From NCBI RefSeq assembly GCF_008806325.1, contig NZ_WACR01000005.1:62001-126000 (forward strand): 64,000 bases of DNA, in the 5' to 3' direction. The notes beneath the pieces were generated by a model, which saw only the letters and a list, made by a program, of their open reading frames with translations, was not told the DNA's origin and did not search any database. The position numbers and the translations under genes were made by a program. This document shows, one piece after another, positions 36,029 to 45,488 of this stretch; within the stretch, counting starts at the first letter, position 1; every line of letters starts with the position of its first letter. This DNA comes from Salibacter halophilus (GTDB taxonomy: Bacteria > Bacteroidota > Bacteroidia > Flavobacteriales_G > Salibacteraceae).

Positions 36029-36634
36029 TTATTTATTGTCGTTATAACGTTTGTTCACTTCGTCCCAGTTAATCACATTAAAGAATGCGTTGATGTAATC
36101 TGGACGTTTGTTTTGGTATTTGAGGTAATAAGCGTGCTCCCACACATCAAGACCTAAAATGGGTTCTCCATCACAGCCAGAGTTTGGCATAAGTGGATTA
36201 TCTTGATTTGGTGTTGAGCAAATTTCTAATTTACCACCATTGTGAACACATAACCATGCCCAACCAGATCCAAAACGCGTAGCGGCTGCATTTGAAAACT
36301 CTTCTTTGAATTTGTCAAATGATCCAAATTGTTCGTTGATTGCGTTTGCAATATCTCCTGATGGTTCTCCACCACCGTTTGGAGACATCACTTCCCAAAA
36401 CAATTTGTGATTCCAAAAACCGCCACCGTTGTTGCGAACGGCTGTGTTATCTACATGGTTTGCTAATAAGTCTTCGATACTTTTGTTTGCTAAATCACTA
36501 CCTTCGATTGCTGCATTTAGTTTTTTCGTGTAACCAGCATGGTGCTTTGAATGGTGTATCTCCATTGTTTGAGCATCAATATGTGGTTCTAATGCATTGT
36601 AATCGTAAGGTAATTTTGGAAGTTCAAATGCCAT
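36029..36634 (-). CDS. sodA: Iron/manganese superoxide dismutase
   Basis: A 201-residue cytoplasmic dismutase. Metal ligands fit the family: His 27 (MEIHHSKHH), His in [13 protein letters not shown] (about 81), Asp in [11 protein letters not shown] (about 163) and His four residues on. No signal peptide is present. Mn versus Fe cannot be settled by eye, though the GGGFWNH region is closer to Mn enzymes. A possible -7 promoter box TAAGTTTG lies upstream (36676-36683, minus strand). Confidence 0.92.
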   Translation of the reverse strand: MAFELPKLPYDYNALEPHIDAQTMEIHHSKHHAGYTKKLNAAIEGSDLANKSIEDLLANHVDNTAVRNNGGGFWNHKLFWEVMSPNGGGEPSGDIANAINEQFGSFDKFKEEFSNAAATRFGSGWAWLCVHNGGKLEICSTPNQDNPLMPNSGCDGEPILGLDVWEHAYYLKYQNKRPDYINAFFNVINWDEVNKRYNDNK

Positions 36635-36675
36635 AATATTTATATTTTATTGGTTGTTTAATTATTAACTCACCA

Positions 36676-36683
36676 CAAACTTA
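36676..36683 (-). promoter_or_regulatory. Possible -7 box for sodA
   Basis: TAAGTTTG on the minus strand matches the Bacteroidota -7 consensus TAnnTTTG, about 42 bases before the sod start. No clear -33 TTG at the usual spacing, so support is modest. Confidence 0.35.
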
Positions 36684-36800
36684 TATGTTCACAACTTATT
36701 TTAAAAGCGTTTCCCATAAATAAAGGTTATAGTTTGATTAATAAAAACCATTTTAAACGTAAACCCTGTTTTAAACTGCCTGATTCCTGTAACACTACAA

Positions 36801-37053
36801 ACCTGAGTTCGATTATTATTTATAGATTCAAATATTCAAAGAAGCCATTAGACAAGGCTCTTTTGCGAAAATTTAGCGGGCTAAATTGAGCAAAAGAAAC
36901 GCAGTATTAGTGGCTTCTTTGGAAACCCCACATATAAACAGCCATTTTCTTCCTAAAAGCTCGTCAATATAGCCCGCTATACTTTCCTTGCTTTTAGTCG
37001 AAACTCACTATTTATATGTGGTTTGAATCCTAAACTATAAATCGAACTCAGGT
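36801..37053. mobile_element. MITE-like element with 13-bp TIRs and 5-bp target duplication
   Basis: A 253-bp non-coding element bounded by perfect 13-bp terminal inverted repeats, ACCTGAGTTCGAT at 36801-36813 and ATCGAACTCAGGT at 37041-37053. TACAA flanks it on both sides (36796-36800, 37054-37058), the mark of a 5-bp target duplication. Inside are perfect nested palindromes: AATTTAGC/GCTAAATT (36870-36887), CCACATATAAA/TTTATATGTGG (36928-37021), CTAAAAGC/GCTTTTAG and TATAGC/GCTATA (36968-36981). The cores TAGCGGGCTA and TAGCCCGCTA are reverse complements of each other. No transposase is encoded. The remaining bases of the gap 36635-37173 hold nothing else I recognise. Confidence 0.75.
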
Positions 37054-37173
37054 TACAAAACACAGCGATTGAATTCCTAACTAATGAACAGGTTAAAAGT
37101 TTTTTGATTTTCTCTTACTCCAAATGAAAAAATACATAGTAGTTTTACAGCCTTTTTACAGATCTAATAAGCA

Positions 37174-37926
37174 ATGGCATTACAGGAAGAATTCAAATCA
37201 CAGGGAGATTTTCTATTTAAAAACAGAAGTTACATCCCATTGATCGTGCTGCTCGTAGCACTAATACAAATATACTTTCAGGCAAATAAAGGACTCGACT
37301 CGCATTGGCCTTTTAGTTATAACGGGCTAGAAATAACCGGTATCGTAGTAGCATTTATCGGTTTCTTCATTCGTGTGATCACGATTGGTCAGTCAGCAAA
37401 AAACACTTCAGGTCGAAATACTTCTGAAGGTCAGGTTGCAGATCACCTCAATACTTCAGGTATTTACTCAACTGTTCGTCATCCGCTTTACGTTGGTAAC
37501 TTTTTCATGTGGTTAGGTCCGGCCTTAATGACTCAAAACCTCTGGTTTGTCCTGGCATTCATCCTTTTCTACTGGGTTTATTACGAAAGAATCATGTATG
37601 CTGAGGAACAATTCCTGAGAGGAAAATTCAAAGAAGCCTACCTCAACTGGTCAAAGGATGTTCCGGCATTTGTCCCAAAACTATCAGCCTACCGTTCAAG
37701 CGATCTCGACTTCACATGGAAAAAGGTGATCAAAAAAGAGAAAAATGGTTTTGCAGCTATCTTCATCGTATTTGCCGTTTTCAGAGCCGTACACGATTAC
37801 GGAATTTACGGAAAAGCTACTTTTGAAGCGTGGATTTACACTGCTGCTATTGTTGGTGTCATCATTTACCTCATCATCAAATACACGCGTAAATTCACGC
37901 ATTTATTTGATGAAGATGATCGCTAA
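37174..37926 (+). CDS. Isoprenylcysteine/phospholipid-type membrane methyltransferase
   Basis: A 250-residue integral membrane protein with five or more helices. The SAM-binding signature of ICMT/PEMT-like enzymes is clear: STVRHPLYVGNFFMWLG followed by YYERIMYAEEQFLRGKF. The substrate is unknown; bacterial members methylate lipids or small molecules. The two C-terminal helices after about residue 190 extend beyond the core domain. Confidence 0.82.
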   Translation: MALQEEFKSQGDFLFKNRSYIPLIVLLVALIQIYFQANKGLDSHWPFSYNGLEITGIVVAFIGFFIRVITIGQSAKNTSGRNTSEGQVADHLNTSGIYSTVRHPLYVGNFFMWLGPALMTQNLWFVLAFILFYWVYYERIMYAEEQFLRGKFKEAYLNWSKDVPAFVPKLSAYRSSDLDFTWKKVIKKEKNGFAAIFIVFAVFRAVHDYGIYGKATFEAWIYTAAIVGVIIYLIIKYTRKFTHLFDEDDR

Positions 37927-37959
37927 ACCTGTTTCATCAAATATTTTAAATTTGTGATC

Positions 37960-38280
37960 GTGAAAGTATTGGCGATCATATTAAGTGCTTATTTATTACT
38001 CGTTGCATTCATCCCTTGTTCTGACCATGCAATTGGTTTGCAGGATGAGGAAAACGTGGCACATATGAATCCTATTGGCAATCACGATCACCATCTTCCC
38101 CACTCAGTAGATGATTGCTCTCCATTTTGTTATTGTCATTGCTGCCTCATAGATGTCTCAGTTCCTGAAATGAAAACATTTGATGAACCGATCTCTTACA
38201 GAGCTACAAACAGCATAATGCCAATTCAAAACCTCAAATCAGGTTATTTAGATTCCCTTTTTCGGCCTCCTCAGGTTTAG
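37960..38280 (+). CDS. Small His/Cys-rich membrane protein (DUF6660-like)
   Basis: A 106-residue protein directly upstream of the metal efflux genes. An N-terminal hydrophobic helix (KVLAIILSAYLLLVAF) is followed by metal-ligand-rich stretches: PCSDHA, NHDHHLPHSVDDCSPFCYCHCC. This pattern is that of small DUF6660-type proteins beside CusA/CzcA operons and suggests metal sensing or delivery in the periplasm. Start is a GTG (37960, or 37954). First gene of the probable operon 37960-44797. Confidence 0.72.
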   Translation: MKVLAIILSAYLLLVAFIPCSDHAIGLQDEENVAHMNPIGNHDHHLPHSVDDCSPFCYCHCCLIDVSVPEMKTFDEPISYRATNSIMPIQNLKSGYLDSLFRPPQV

Positions 38281-38351
38281 TTCTATCTGAATTGAAATGA
38301 CTGATGAAATGTCATTAGTCTAAATATTTCGTTGAACTAAACTTTAATTTT

Positions 38352-41300
38352 ATGATTAACAGGATTATATCCTTTTCAATAAGGAATAAATTCATTGTTG
38401 GTCTACTGGTAGCTGCTATAGCCGGGCTCGGAATTTACTCCATGGCCACTGTAAAACTAGGCTCAGTACCAGATATTACCAACAACCAGGTCCAGGTAAT
38501 AACCGTATCTGAAAACCTCTCTACAGAGGACATCGAGCAATTTGTCACTTACCCGGTTGAACTTGCAATGGGAAATTTACCCGGAGTTGTGGAAATACGA
38601 TCTATTTCACGCTTTGGACTATCAGTGGTGACTATTGTTTTTGAAGATGACATGGGAACTTATCTCCCGCGTCAACTGGTGCAGGAAAAACTCAGCACAG
38701 TCAAAAAGGAAATACCAGAAAAATTTGGTAGTCCTTTCATGGGGCCAATCGCGACTGGATTGGGAGAAATTTACCAGTACACCATTTCTCAAAAAGAAGA
38801 TGCTGACACGAGTTACACTCCCCAGCAATTGAGAACAATTCAGGATTGGTTGATCAAGCGTCAACTAACGTTGATTGAAGGTGTTGTAGATGTCAATTCT
38901 TTTGGTGGATCGATCAAGCAATACGAGGTCGCCATCAACCCAGATAAACTCAACGCGCACAATGTCACCATCTCGCAGTTGTTTACAGCTCTCAGGGAGA
39001 ATAACGTAAACACAGGAGGTTCTTATATCGCGAAAAACAAAATGGCGAACTTCATTCGCGGTGAGGGGCTTGCTAAATCGATTGAGGACATTGAAAAAAT
39101 CGTTGTCCAAAACGAATCGGGAATTCCGGTTACCGTGGCTGATGTTTCAGACAGCGTTTATTTTGGCAATCAGGTTCGCTACGGAGCTTTTACGCGTGAC
39201 GGTCACGAGTCTGTGGGCGGTATTGTGATGATGCTCAAAGGAGCAAATCCAAACACAGCTATTGAAGCGGTGAAGGAGCGTATGAAAAAGGTGGAAAAAT
39301 CACTCCCTCCGGGTCTGACAATAAAACCATTTCTCGATCGCAGTGAATTGATAGCTCGCACAACGAGTACCGTTAGTCAGAACCTTATTGAAGGGGCACT
39401 GATCGTGATTTTTGCACTCGTTTTGCTGCTGGGTAGTTTCCGTGGCGGACTCATCACAGCCACTACAATTCCGCTCTCTCTGCTTTTTGCCTTTATACTC
39501 ATGAAGCAATTCAACGTTTGGGCAAACCTGATGAGTTTGGGAGCAATCGACTTTGGAATTATCGTAGATGGTGCTGTTATCATCATTGAGGGTACAGTGT
39601 ATGAAATCCAAAAACGATTGAAAAGCGGAAAAACAATTACACGAAAAGATGCTGATGAGCTAGCTTATCAATCGGGAAGTACGATGATGGGATCAGCCTT
39701 TTTTGGTCAGCTCATTATCCTCATTGTGTTCACTCCTATTCTTTTCCTCACCGGTGTAGAAGGAAAAATGTTTAAACCGATGGCTTTCACCTTTGGTTTT
39801 GCCATGATCGGAGCAATTGTGTTGTGCCTCACTTACGTTCCCATGATGAGTGCACTTTTCATGAAACCGATGAACAATCAGAACCACTGGTTCGCGAGGT
39901 TTGAGCGCAAACTCGAAAACCTGAGTAACCGCATCATGGCTTTTTTCCACAGAGCTTACGAGCCGGTTATCAAATTAGCACTGAGGTTCAAAGCAGCTAT
40001 CATTATTTTGGCTGTAGGCATTTTGGGAATTACAACCTTCACTTTTAGTCGCATGGGGGGAGAATTCATTCCCCAATTAGATGAAGGAGATTTGGCCATG
40101 CAGGTTTTGATCAGACCCGGAAGTACGGTTGACGAATCGATTGACCTTTCCATCAAGATCGAAAACATCTTGCTAGAAAACTTTCCAAACGAGATCAAAA
40201 CAGCTGTATCCAGGATTGGTGTCGCTGATATTCCAACTGATCCCATGCCGATGGATATAGCCGATATGGCGATCATACTGGAAAAAGATCTCGATAAATG
40301 GACAGCTGCCGATTCAAAAGAAGAGCTAATTGAAAAAATCCGCCATAAACTCAACGAAGAGCTGGCCGGATTCAAACTGGTTTTTAGTCAGCCCGTTGAG
40401 CTGCGATTCAATGAACTGCTCACCGGAGTTCGCGAGGATATCGCAATTAAGCTGTACGGTGAGGATCTAACCGTTTTATCAAATAAAGCTGAAGAAATTG
40501 GTCAACTCATCACGAATATTGATGGTGTTGGTGACGTAAATACGGAGCGAATCTCAGGATTACCGCAAATAACAGTCGATTTCAACAGAGATAAAATCGC
40601 TCAGTACGGACTCAACATTGCGCGAATCAATGAATACGTGAGTACTGCATTTGCAGGCGGAAAGGCGGGAGTCATTTTTGAAGGTGAAAAGCGATTCAAC
40701 CTTGTACTGAGACTAAGCGAAGAACAGCGAAACAGCATTGAAGATGTAAGGCAATTACTCATCGACTTGCCCAACGGCCATCAGGTTCCGATGGAAGAAG
40801 TAGCAAACATCGAATACCAACCGGGGCCGATGCAAATATCGCGAGATGATACTTATCGCAGGACTTATGTGGGTGTCAATACACGGGGAAGTGATGTGGA
40901 AACTGTTGTTACCAATATCCAGGAAAAACTCGATGCAGATCTCGACTTACCGCCCGGCTACTACATTAACTACGGTGGTGAGTTCGAAAACCTGGAACGA
41001 GCTAAAGGCAGACTCAGCATAGTGGTGCCCATTGCCTTATTCCTGATTTTCATCCTCCTCTACTTCGCGCTAAAATCGTTTAAGCAATCGCTGATGATTT
41101 ATATTGCCATTCCGCTCGCTGCTATTGGAGGCGTTTACGCGCTCTATTTGCGCGGAATGCCTTTCAGTATCTCGGCCGGAGTGGGCTTTATCGTGCTGTT
41201 TGGTGTGGCGGTTTTGAACGGACTCGTTCTCATCAATCGATTCAACGAGTTAAAAGATGAAGGCGTAAATGATATCAAAAAGCGTATTATGCTGGGAACA

Positions 41301-42722
41301 AAAGAGCGTATTCGCCCAATTATGCTCACAGCAACAACCGATATTTTCGGGTTTCTGCCGATGGCTTTTTCAACATCGGCCGGAGCTGAAGTCCAGCGAC
41401 CGTTGGCAACGGTTGTGATTGGCGGAATGTTAACGGCTACACTCCTCACGCTTGTCGTTCTCCCTGTCTTGTACGCACTTTTAGAAAAACGTAAAAAGAT
41501 GAATAATTCAACGAATGTATTAGCAGCTTTAGCCTTGCTTTTTATCAGTCAGTTCGGTTTTGGTCAGAGCCAAACTGAGCTACAACCGATATCAGCACAA
41601 CAGGCAGTCGACAAAGCTGTGAAAAACTATCCGGTTCTAAAAGTTGCTGCACTGGAAGTCGAGCAGCAGGAGAAATTGAAAAAAACTGCTTATGATTTCG
41701 GGAACACACAACTGTACAGGCAACTTGAAGAAGCCGGAAATGGAATTGAAGGAGTTCGCACCAATTTCGCTATTCAACAACAGCAAATCGATGTATTTGC
41801 TATTCCGGCCAAACTGAAAGTACAGCGCAAGCAAATTGCTGCTGCTCGTGCTAAACAGGATCTGACCGAAATACAAATCAAGCGCGATGTACAGTTAGAC
41901 TGGGCGCGTGTTGTGGCTGCGAGAAAACAACTCTCCGTTTTTTCACAACTCGACTCCGCTTTTGCTAAGTTGATGAATGCTGCTGAAATACAGCGCGAGA
42001 CTAAAGACATCTCTGAGCTGCGTTTCCTGGCTACTCAAAACCGCAGACACCAAATCGCGCTACAAAAGGAGCAATCCTATCGCGATTATACGATTGCACT
42101 GCAAAAACTGAATAGCTGGTTTATCGAAGATACGCTCTACACCGCTTCAATTCAACAGTTAGATGATGTTGCCTCACCGATTGTCAATGTAAACGATTCT
42201 GTCAATACACACAGCGAGCTCGATATTCTGCAACGACAAATCGAAGTAGCTGATGCTCAACTGGGGCAGGCTAAAAGTCAATTTCTTCCAAAATTACAGG
42301 GATTGTATGGTGTTCAGGAGATCAACGGACAGGACGGATTTCAAATCTACCAGTTTGGAGTGCAAATTCCGCTATTTTTCTTTTCTGAGCTGGGGACAGC
42401 ACAAAGCGCTGGTTTGCAGAAACAAATTGCTCAGGAAAATTACAATGCTCAAAAGCTCAAATTTTACGCCAGGTATTCGCAAACAAAGGAGAGCTATTTA
42501 AAGTGGCTCAACTCGTGGAAGTACTACAAAACAAAAGCGCTTCCACTTGCACAAAAACAAAGAAAAGGAGCACTCATCGCTTTTGAAGAGGGAGCGATTG
42601 ATTATGTGGCATTCCTTCAAAATATCAACGATGCCATTCAGCTCGAGATCAGCGCATGGAGTGCCTACGAGCAGATGTTGATCAATAAGTTTTCACTCGA
42701 ATATTACACAAACAATAAATAA
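38352..42722 (+). CDS. CusA/CzcA heavy-metal RND pump fused to TolC-type channel
   Basis: A 1456-residue fusion. Residues 1 to about 1045 are an RND inner-membrane pump with twelve helices; the motif DFGIIVDGAVIIIEG in helix 4 is that of the heavy-metal efflux group. Residues about 1070-1456 are an outer-membrane-factor domain (two long coiled repeats such as ALEVEQQEKLKKTAYDFGN). Between them, at residue 1050, sits an in-frame ATG (41499) followed by a typical signal peptide (TNVLAALALLFISQFGFG, then QS). This allows separate translation or cleavage. Metal exported is probably Cu, Zn, Co or Cd. Such fusions are known in Bacteroidota. Confidence 0.92.
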   Translation: MINRIISFSIRNKFIVGLLVAAIAGLGIYSMATVKLGSVPDITNNQVQVITVSENLSTEDIEQFVTYPVELAMGNLPGVVEIRSISRFGLSVVTIVFEDDMGTYLPRQLVQEKLSTVKKEIPEKFGSPFMGPIATGLGEIYQYTISQKEDADTSYTPQQLRTIQDWLIKRQLTLIEGVVDVNSFGGSIKQYEVAINPDKLNAHNVTISQLFTALRENNVNTGGSYIAKNKMANFIRGEGLAKSIEDIEKIVVQNESGIPVTVADVSDSVYFGNQVRYGAFTRDGHESVGGIVMMLKGANPNTAIEAVKERMKKVEKSLPPGLTIKPFLDRSELIARTTSTVSQNLIEGALIVIFALVLLLGSFRGGLITATTIPLSLLFAFILMKQFNVWANLMSLGAIDFGIIVDGAVIIIEGTVYEIQKRLKSGKTITRKDADELAYQSGSTMMGSAFFGQLIILIVFTPILFLTGVEGKMFKPMAFTFGFAMIGAIVLCLTYVPMMSALFMKPMNNQNHWFARFERKLENLSNRIMAFFHRAYEPVIKLALRFKAAIIILAVGILGITTFTFSRMGGEFIPQLDEGDLAMQVLIRPGSTVDESIDLSIKIENILLENFPNEIKTAVSRIGVADIPTDPMPMDIADMAIILEKDLDKWTAADSKEELIEKIRHKLNEELAGFKLVFSQPVELRFNELLTGVREDIAIKLYGEDLTVLSNKAEEIGQLITNIDGVGDVNTERISGLPQITVDFNRDKIAQYGLNIARINEYVSTAFAGGKAGVIFEGEKRFNLVLRLSEEQRNSIEDVRQLLIDLPNGHQVPMEEVANIEYQPGPMQISRDDTYRRTYVGVNTRGSDVETVVTNIQEKLDADLDLPPGYYINYGGEFENLERAKGRLSIVVPIALFLIFILLYFALKSFKQSLMIYIAIPLAAIGGVYALYLRGMPFSISAGVGFIVLFGVAVLNGLVLINRFNELKDEGVNDIKKRIMLGTKERIRPIMLTATTDIFGFLPMAFSTSAGAEVQRPLATVVIGGMLTATLLTLVVLPVLYALLEKRKKMNNSTNVLAALALLFISQFGFGQSQTELQPISAQQAVDKAVKNYPVLKVAALEVEQQEKLKKTAYDFGNTQLYRQLEEAGNGIEGVRTNFAIQQQQIDVFAIPAKLKVQRKQIAAARAKQDLTEIQIKRDVQLDWARVVAARKQLSVFSQLDSAFAKLMNAAEIQRETKDISELRFLATQNRRHQIALQKEQSYRDYTIALQKLNSWFIEDTLYTASIQQLDDVASPIVNVNDSVNTHSELDILQRQIEVADAQLGQAKSQFLPKLQGLYGVQEINGQDGFQIYQFGVQIPLFFFSELGTAQSAGLQKQIAQENYNAQKLKFYARYSQTKESYLKWLNSWKYYKTKALPLAQKQRKGALIAFEEGAIDYVAFLQNINDAIQLEISAWSAYEQMLINKFSLEYYTNNK

Positions 42723-42728
42723 GAAGTT

Positions 42729-43919
42729 ATGAAACCGACATATATATTCTCATTAGTCATTTCACTCAATTTGCTACTTGTTTCCTGTGGCGGAAGCAGC
42801 GGTGGATCTAACCGTGAAGAAAACGCTCAGGAAAAACAAAACGAGAAGGTTGATAATACAATCTCTCTGAATCAAAAACAGGTTAAAAACCTCAATATAT
42901 CCATTGACACACTTCCGCAGCGATTGATGGGGAAATCGATCCAGGTAAATGGAATGTTGCGGGTGCCACCTCAACACGAAGCCAAAGTAACCTCTATCAT
43001 TGGCGCAAATGTGCAATCGATTGCAGTGATTGAAGGTGACAGAGTTGAAAAAGGAGATTTGTTAGCAACTCTCTCCCACCCCGATTTAATCAGGTTGCAA
43101 ACAGACTACATCAAATCGTACAATCAGCTCGAATTTGCTCAAAAGGAGTACGAACGTCAAAAGAAACTCTACGAAGAGGAAGTTGGATCGGGAAAGGCTT
43201 TCCAGCAGATTAAATCTGAATACTTTTCGCTAAAAGGAGAAGTTGCGGGATATGAAGCTCAACTGAAACAGTTGGGAATATCGCCATCAACAATACGGAA
43301 TGGAGACGTGCGTAAAGAAGTACCCGTTGTGAGTCCGTTCGATGGATACGTTGAAAAGGTTAAAATTCAAATTGGTCAGTACGTGACTCCTTCACAACCA
43401 ATGGTGATGATCGTCAATAACGACCACGTACATGCCGATTTCATGGTTTTTGAGAAAGATGCGCACAAAGTGAAAATCGACCAGCCTATTACATTTTCGC
43501 TCTCTTCAATGCCCGAAAGAAAGTTTGAAGCACGTATTTATTCAGTTGGGAAAAAATTTGAGCAAAATCCTAAAGCGATTCACGTTCACGCTGAGATTAA
43601 ATCGCACAGTGACACGCTCATACCCGGAATGTACATCAATGGAACTGTTCACCTCTCAGATGAAAAAAGATACATTTTGCCGGAGGGTGCTTTTGTTGAT
43701 GAAGAAGGGAAAACATTTATCTATCAGGTTGTTGAATCGGGATCTGACCAAAAAGACTGGCATTTTAAACCGGTTGAAGTAAAACGCGGAATCCAACAGG
43801 GAAAGTGGGTTGAAGTAAAGCCACTGTCTGATTTCGATTTTCAGGCTAACTTTGTTCACCAAAATGCCTACTACCTGATTAGCGAAATGAAGAAAAACGA
43901 AAGTGGTCACAGTCATTAA
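42729..43919 (+). CDS. RND efflux periplasmic adaptor (CusB/CzcB type)
   Basis: A 396-residue membrane-fusion protein. It has a lipoprotein signal (LLLVSCGGSSGGS, Cys at about 20), a barrel-sandwich/lipoyl half motif (VTSIIGANVQSIAVIEGDRVEKGDLLATL) with its partner (KEVPVVSPFDGYVEKVKIQ), and an alpha-hairpin between them (YNQLEFAQKEYERQKKLYEE). It bridges the pump to the outer-membrane channel. The gene lies 6 bases after the fusion and overlaps the CDF gene by one base (TAATGG). Confidence 0.92.
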   Translation: MKPTYIFSLVISLNLLLVSCGGSSGGSNREENAQEKQNEKVDNTISLNQKQVKNLNISIDTLPQRLMGKSIQVNGMLRVPPQHEAKVTSIIGANVQSIAVIEGDRVEKGDLLATLSHPDLIRLQTDYIKSYNQLEFAQKEYERQKKLYEEEVGSGKAFQQIKSEYFSLKGEVAGYEAQLKQLGISPSTIRNGDVRKEVPVVSPFDGYVEKVKIQIGQYVTPSQPMVMIVNNDHVHADFMVFEKDAHKVKIDQPITFSLSSMPERKFEARIYSVGKKFEQNPKAIHVHAEIKSHSDTLIPGMYINGTVHLSDEKRYILPEGAFVDEEGKTFIYQVVESGSDQKDWHFKPVEVKRGIQQGKWVEVKPLSDFDFQANFVHQNAYYLISEMKKNESGHSH

Positions 43920-44797
43920 TGGCACATCATCATCATCATCATAACGGTCAGAACCTGAGGACGGCCTTCCTGCTCAACTTGTTCTTTACGATCATTGAGT
44001 TTGTGGGCGGTGTTTTCGTCAACAGCGTTGCTATACTGAGCGATGCCGTTCACGACCTGGGTGATAGCTTATCGTTAGGATTGGCGTGGTACCTCGATAA
44101 AAAATCAAAAAAGAAAGCCTCGAAGAACTTTACGTTTGGCTATTCGAGGCTTTCTTTACTGGGTGCTCTCATCAACTCGGTTGTACTCATAGCAGGATCT
44201 GGATTTGTGATCTACGAAGCAGTAAACCGAATCATGCAACCTGTAAAGCCAAATGCTGACGGAATGATCGCTTTTGCAATTCTGGGTGTTTTGGTAAACG
44301 GATATGCAGCCTGGAAAGTGAGTACAGGTAAATCACTGAATGAAAAAGTAGTTTCCTGGCACTTACTGGAAGATGTGCTCGGCTGGGTAGCGGTATTAGT
44401 TGTTGCGATTATTTTGAAATTCAAATACATCCCGATATTAGATCCGGCACTGTCACTACTCATAGCTGCTGTAATCTTGTGGGGCGTTGTGAAACGACTC
44501 AAAGAAACGATGACTATTTTCCTGCAAGGCTCACCGGATGATGTCAACCTTGAAGAAGTTACTAATTCGATAAAAAGTGTTGAAAACGTGCATTCATTGC
44601 ATCACACTCACGTTTGGTCACTCGATGGAGAACATCATGTTTTTACGACACACATAAAGCTTAAAAACATCAACTCGTTATCTGAAGTACTGAGCGTTAA
44701 AAACGAAGTCAAATCGATCATGAAGAAATACCCCTTCCAGCACTACACCATTGAAACGGAACTTGACAGCGAGACGTGTGGATTGGAAATTGAGTAA
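43919..44797 (+). CDS. Cation diffusion facilitator (CzcD-like) with natural His tract
   Basis: A 292-residue inner-membrane exporter of Zn, Cd or Co, with six helices. Metal-site motifs are SDAVHDLGDSLSLGLAW (HxxxD, helix 2) and WHLLEDVLGWVAV (HxxxD, helix 5), and the C-terminal domain has SLHHTHVWSLDGEHHVF. The N terminus is MAHHHHHHNGQN, six consecutive His encoded by six CAT codons. The start overlaps the adaptor stop by one base. Last gene of the metal efflux operon. Confidence 0.93.
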   Translation: MAHHHHHHNGQNLRTAFLLNLFFTIIEFVGGVFVNSVAILSDAVHDLGDSLSLGLAWYLDKKSKKKASKNFTFGYSRLSLLGALINSVVLIAGSGFVIYEAVNRIMQPVKPNADGMIAFAILGVLVNGYAAWKVSTGKSLNEKVVSWHLLEDVLGWVAVLVVAIILKFKYIPILDPALSLLIAAVILWGVVKRLKETMTIFLQGSPDDVNLEEVTNSIKSVENVHSLHHTHVWSLDGEHHVFTTHIKLKNINSLSEVLSVKNEVKSIMKKYPFQHYTIETELDSETCGLEIE

Positions 44798-44868
44798 AAA
44801 CACTGAAAATTAGCTTTTTCCAACAACTTTCTATATATTCGATAATAAATTGATTAAGCTAGAAACCT

Positions 44869-45411
44869 ATGTTTAAATCTATTTTCAGTTGGATTATTCT
44901 TTTTGCCTCTTTCTTCATCTTGCCTTCAGATGCATTTTCTCAAATTAACTTCAAAGGACAAGTAGGCTTATCAAATGACCGCACAACTAGCAGCTTCAGC
45001 GCTTTTACAAATGTACGGTACAACTTCAAAGATCGTGTTTCATTGGGTGTTGATTTCTCCATACGCAGACCTTTTGACAGGCTTACCAGAGAAGTCATTC
45101 AAAAACCCAACACGCTCATTTACGGAGTTGGTGGAGAATACTACCTCAACAAAAACAAGCTAAAAGGATACCTCGGTTTTTCTTTCAACTTTTTCACCCC
45201 TGGTGAATACTTAAGAGGCGATCAAAGTGGAGAACAAATATGGAATTTTGCCCTAAACCCGAGAGTTGGCCTTCAATATCAATTAAATAAACAGTTTTCT
45301 GTCTTTGCTGAGTCTGGCTATCAAAGAGTTTATTTTGATATGGGGTCAGTACCTGAGCTCAACTCAAACATTTGGGATTTCATAGGAGTTGGTCTGATTT
45401 ATAAAATGTAA
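44869..45411 (+). CDS. Outer-membrane beta-barrel protein
   Basis: A 180-residue protein with signal peptide SIFSWIILFASFFILPSDAFS and alternating-residue strands ending GVGLIYKM with a terminal aromatic/hydrophobic pattern. It resembles small OmpW- or OmpA-like barrels (VRYNFKDRVSLGVDFSIRRP, GVGGEYYLNKNKLKGYLGFS). The function is not shown. It stands alone between the metal operon and sbcD. Confidence 0.65.
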   Translation: MFKSIFSWIILFASFFILPSDAFSQINFKGQVGLSNDRTTSSFSAFTNVRYNFKDRVSLGVDFSIRRPFDRLTREVIQKPNTLIYGVGGEYYLNKNKLKGYLGFSFNFFTPGEYLRGDQSGEQIWNFALNPRVGLQYQLNKQFSVFAESGYQRVYFDMGSVPELNSNIWDFIGVGLIYKM

Positions 45412-45449
45412 TCTGTTTTAGTATTTCCTCTGCTCCGTAAATACATTAC

Positions 45450-45488
45450 GTTACTCGTGTTTACCTTCGTATTCGTAAATCGAGTAAC
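45450..45488 (+). promoter_or_regulatory. Inverted repeat over the sbcD promoter region
   Basis: Perfect 8-bp inverted repeat GTTACTCG (45450-45457) / CGAGTAAC (45481-45488) ending directly at the sbcD ATG. A possible -7 box TACCTTCG (45462-45469) lies between the arms, so the dyad could be an operator or a leader hairpin that hides the start. Confidence 0.4.

Noticed and set aside
36796-37058. Integron attC site reading of the nested palindromes
   Set aside because: The ends do not contain the GTTRRRY core sites, no integrase or cassette array is nearby, and the flanking TACAA duplication fits transposition better.
39300-39611. Minus-strand open frame inside the RND pump gene
   Set aside because: Composition and lack of neighbours show it is an antisense shadow of coding sequence.
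38352-42722. Frameshift or assembly artefact joining two genes
   Set aside because: RND-TolC fusions of about this length are known in Bacteroidota and the frame is continuous; only the internal signal peptide is notable.
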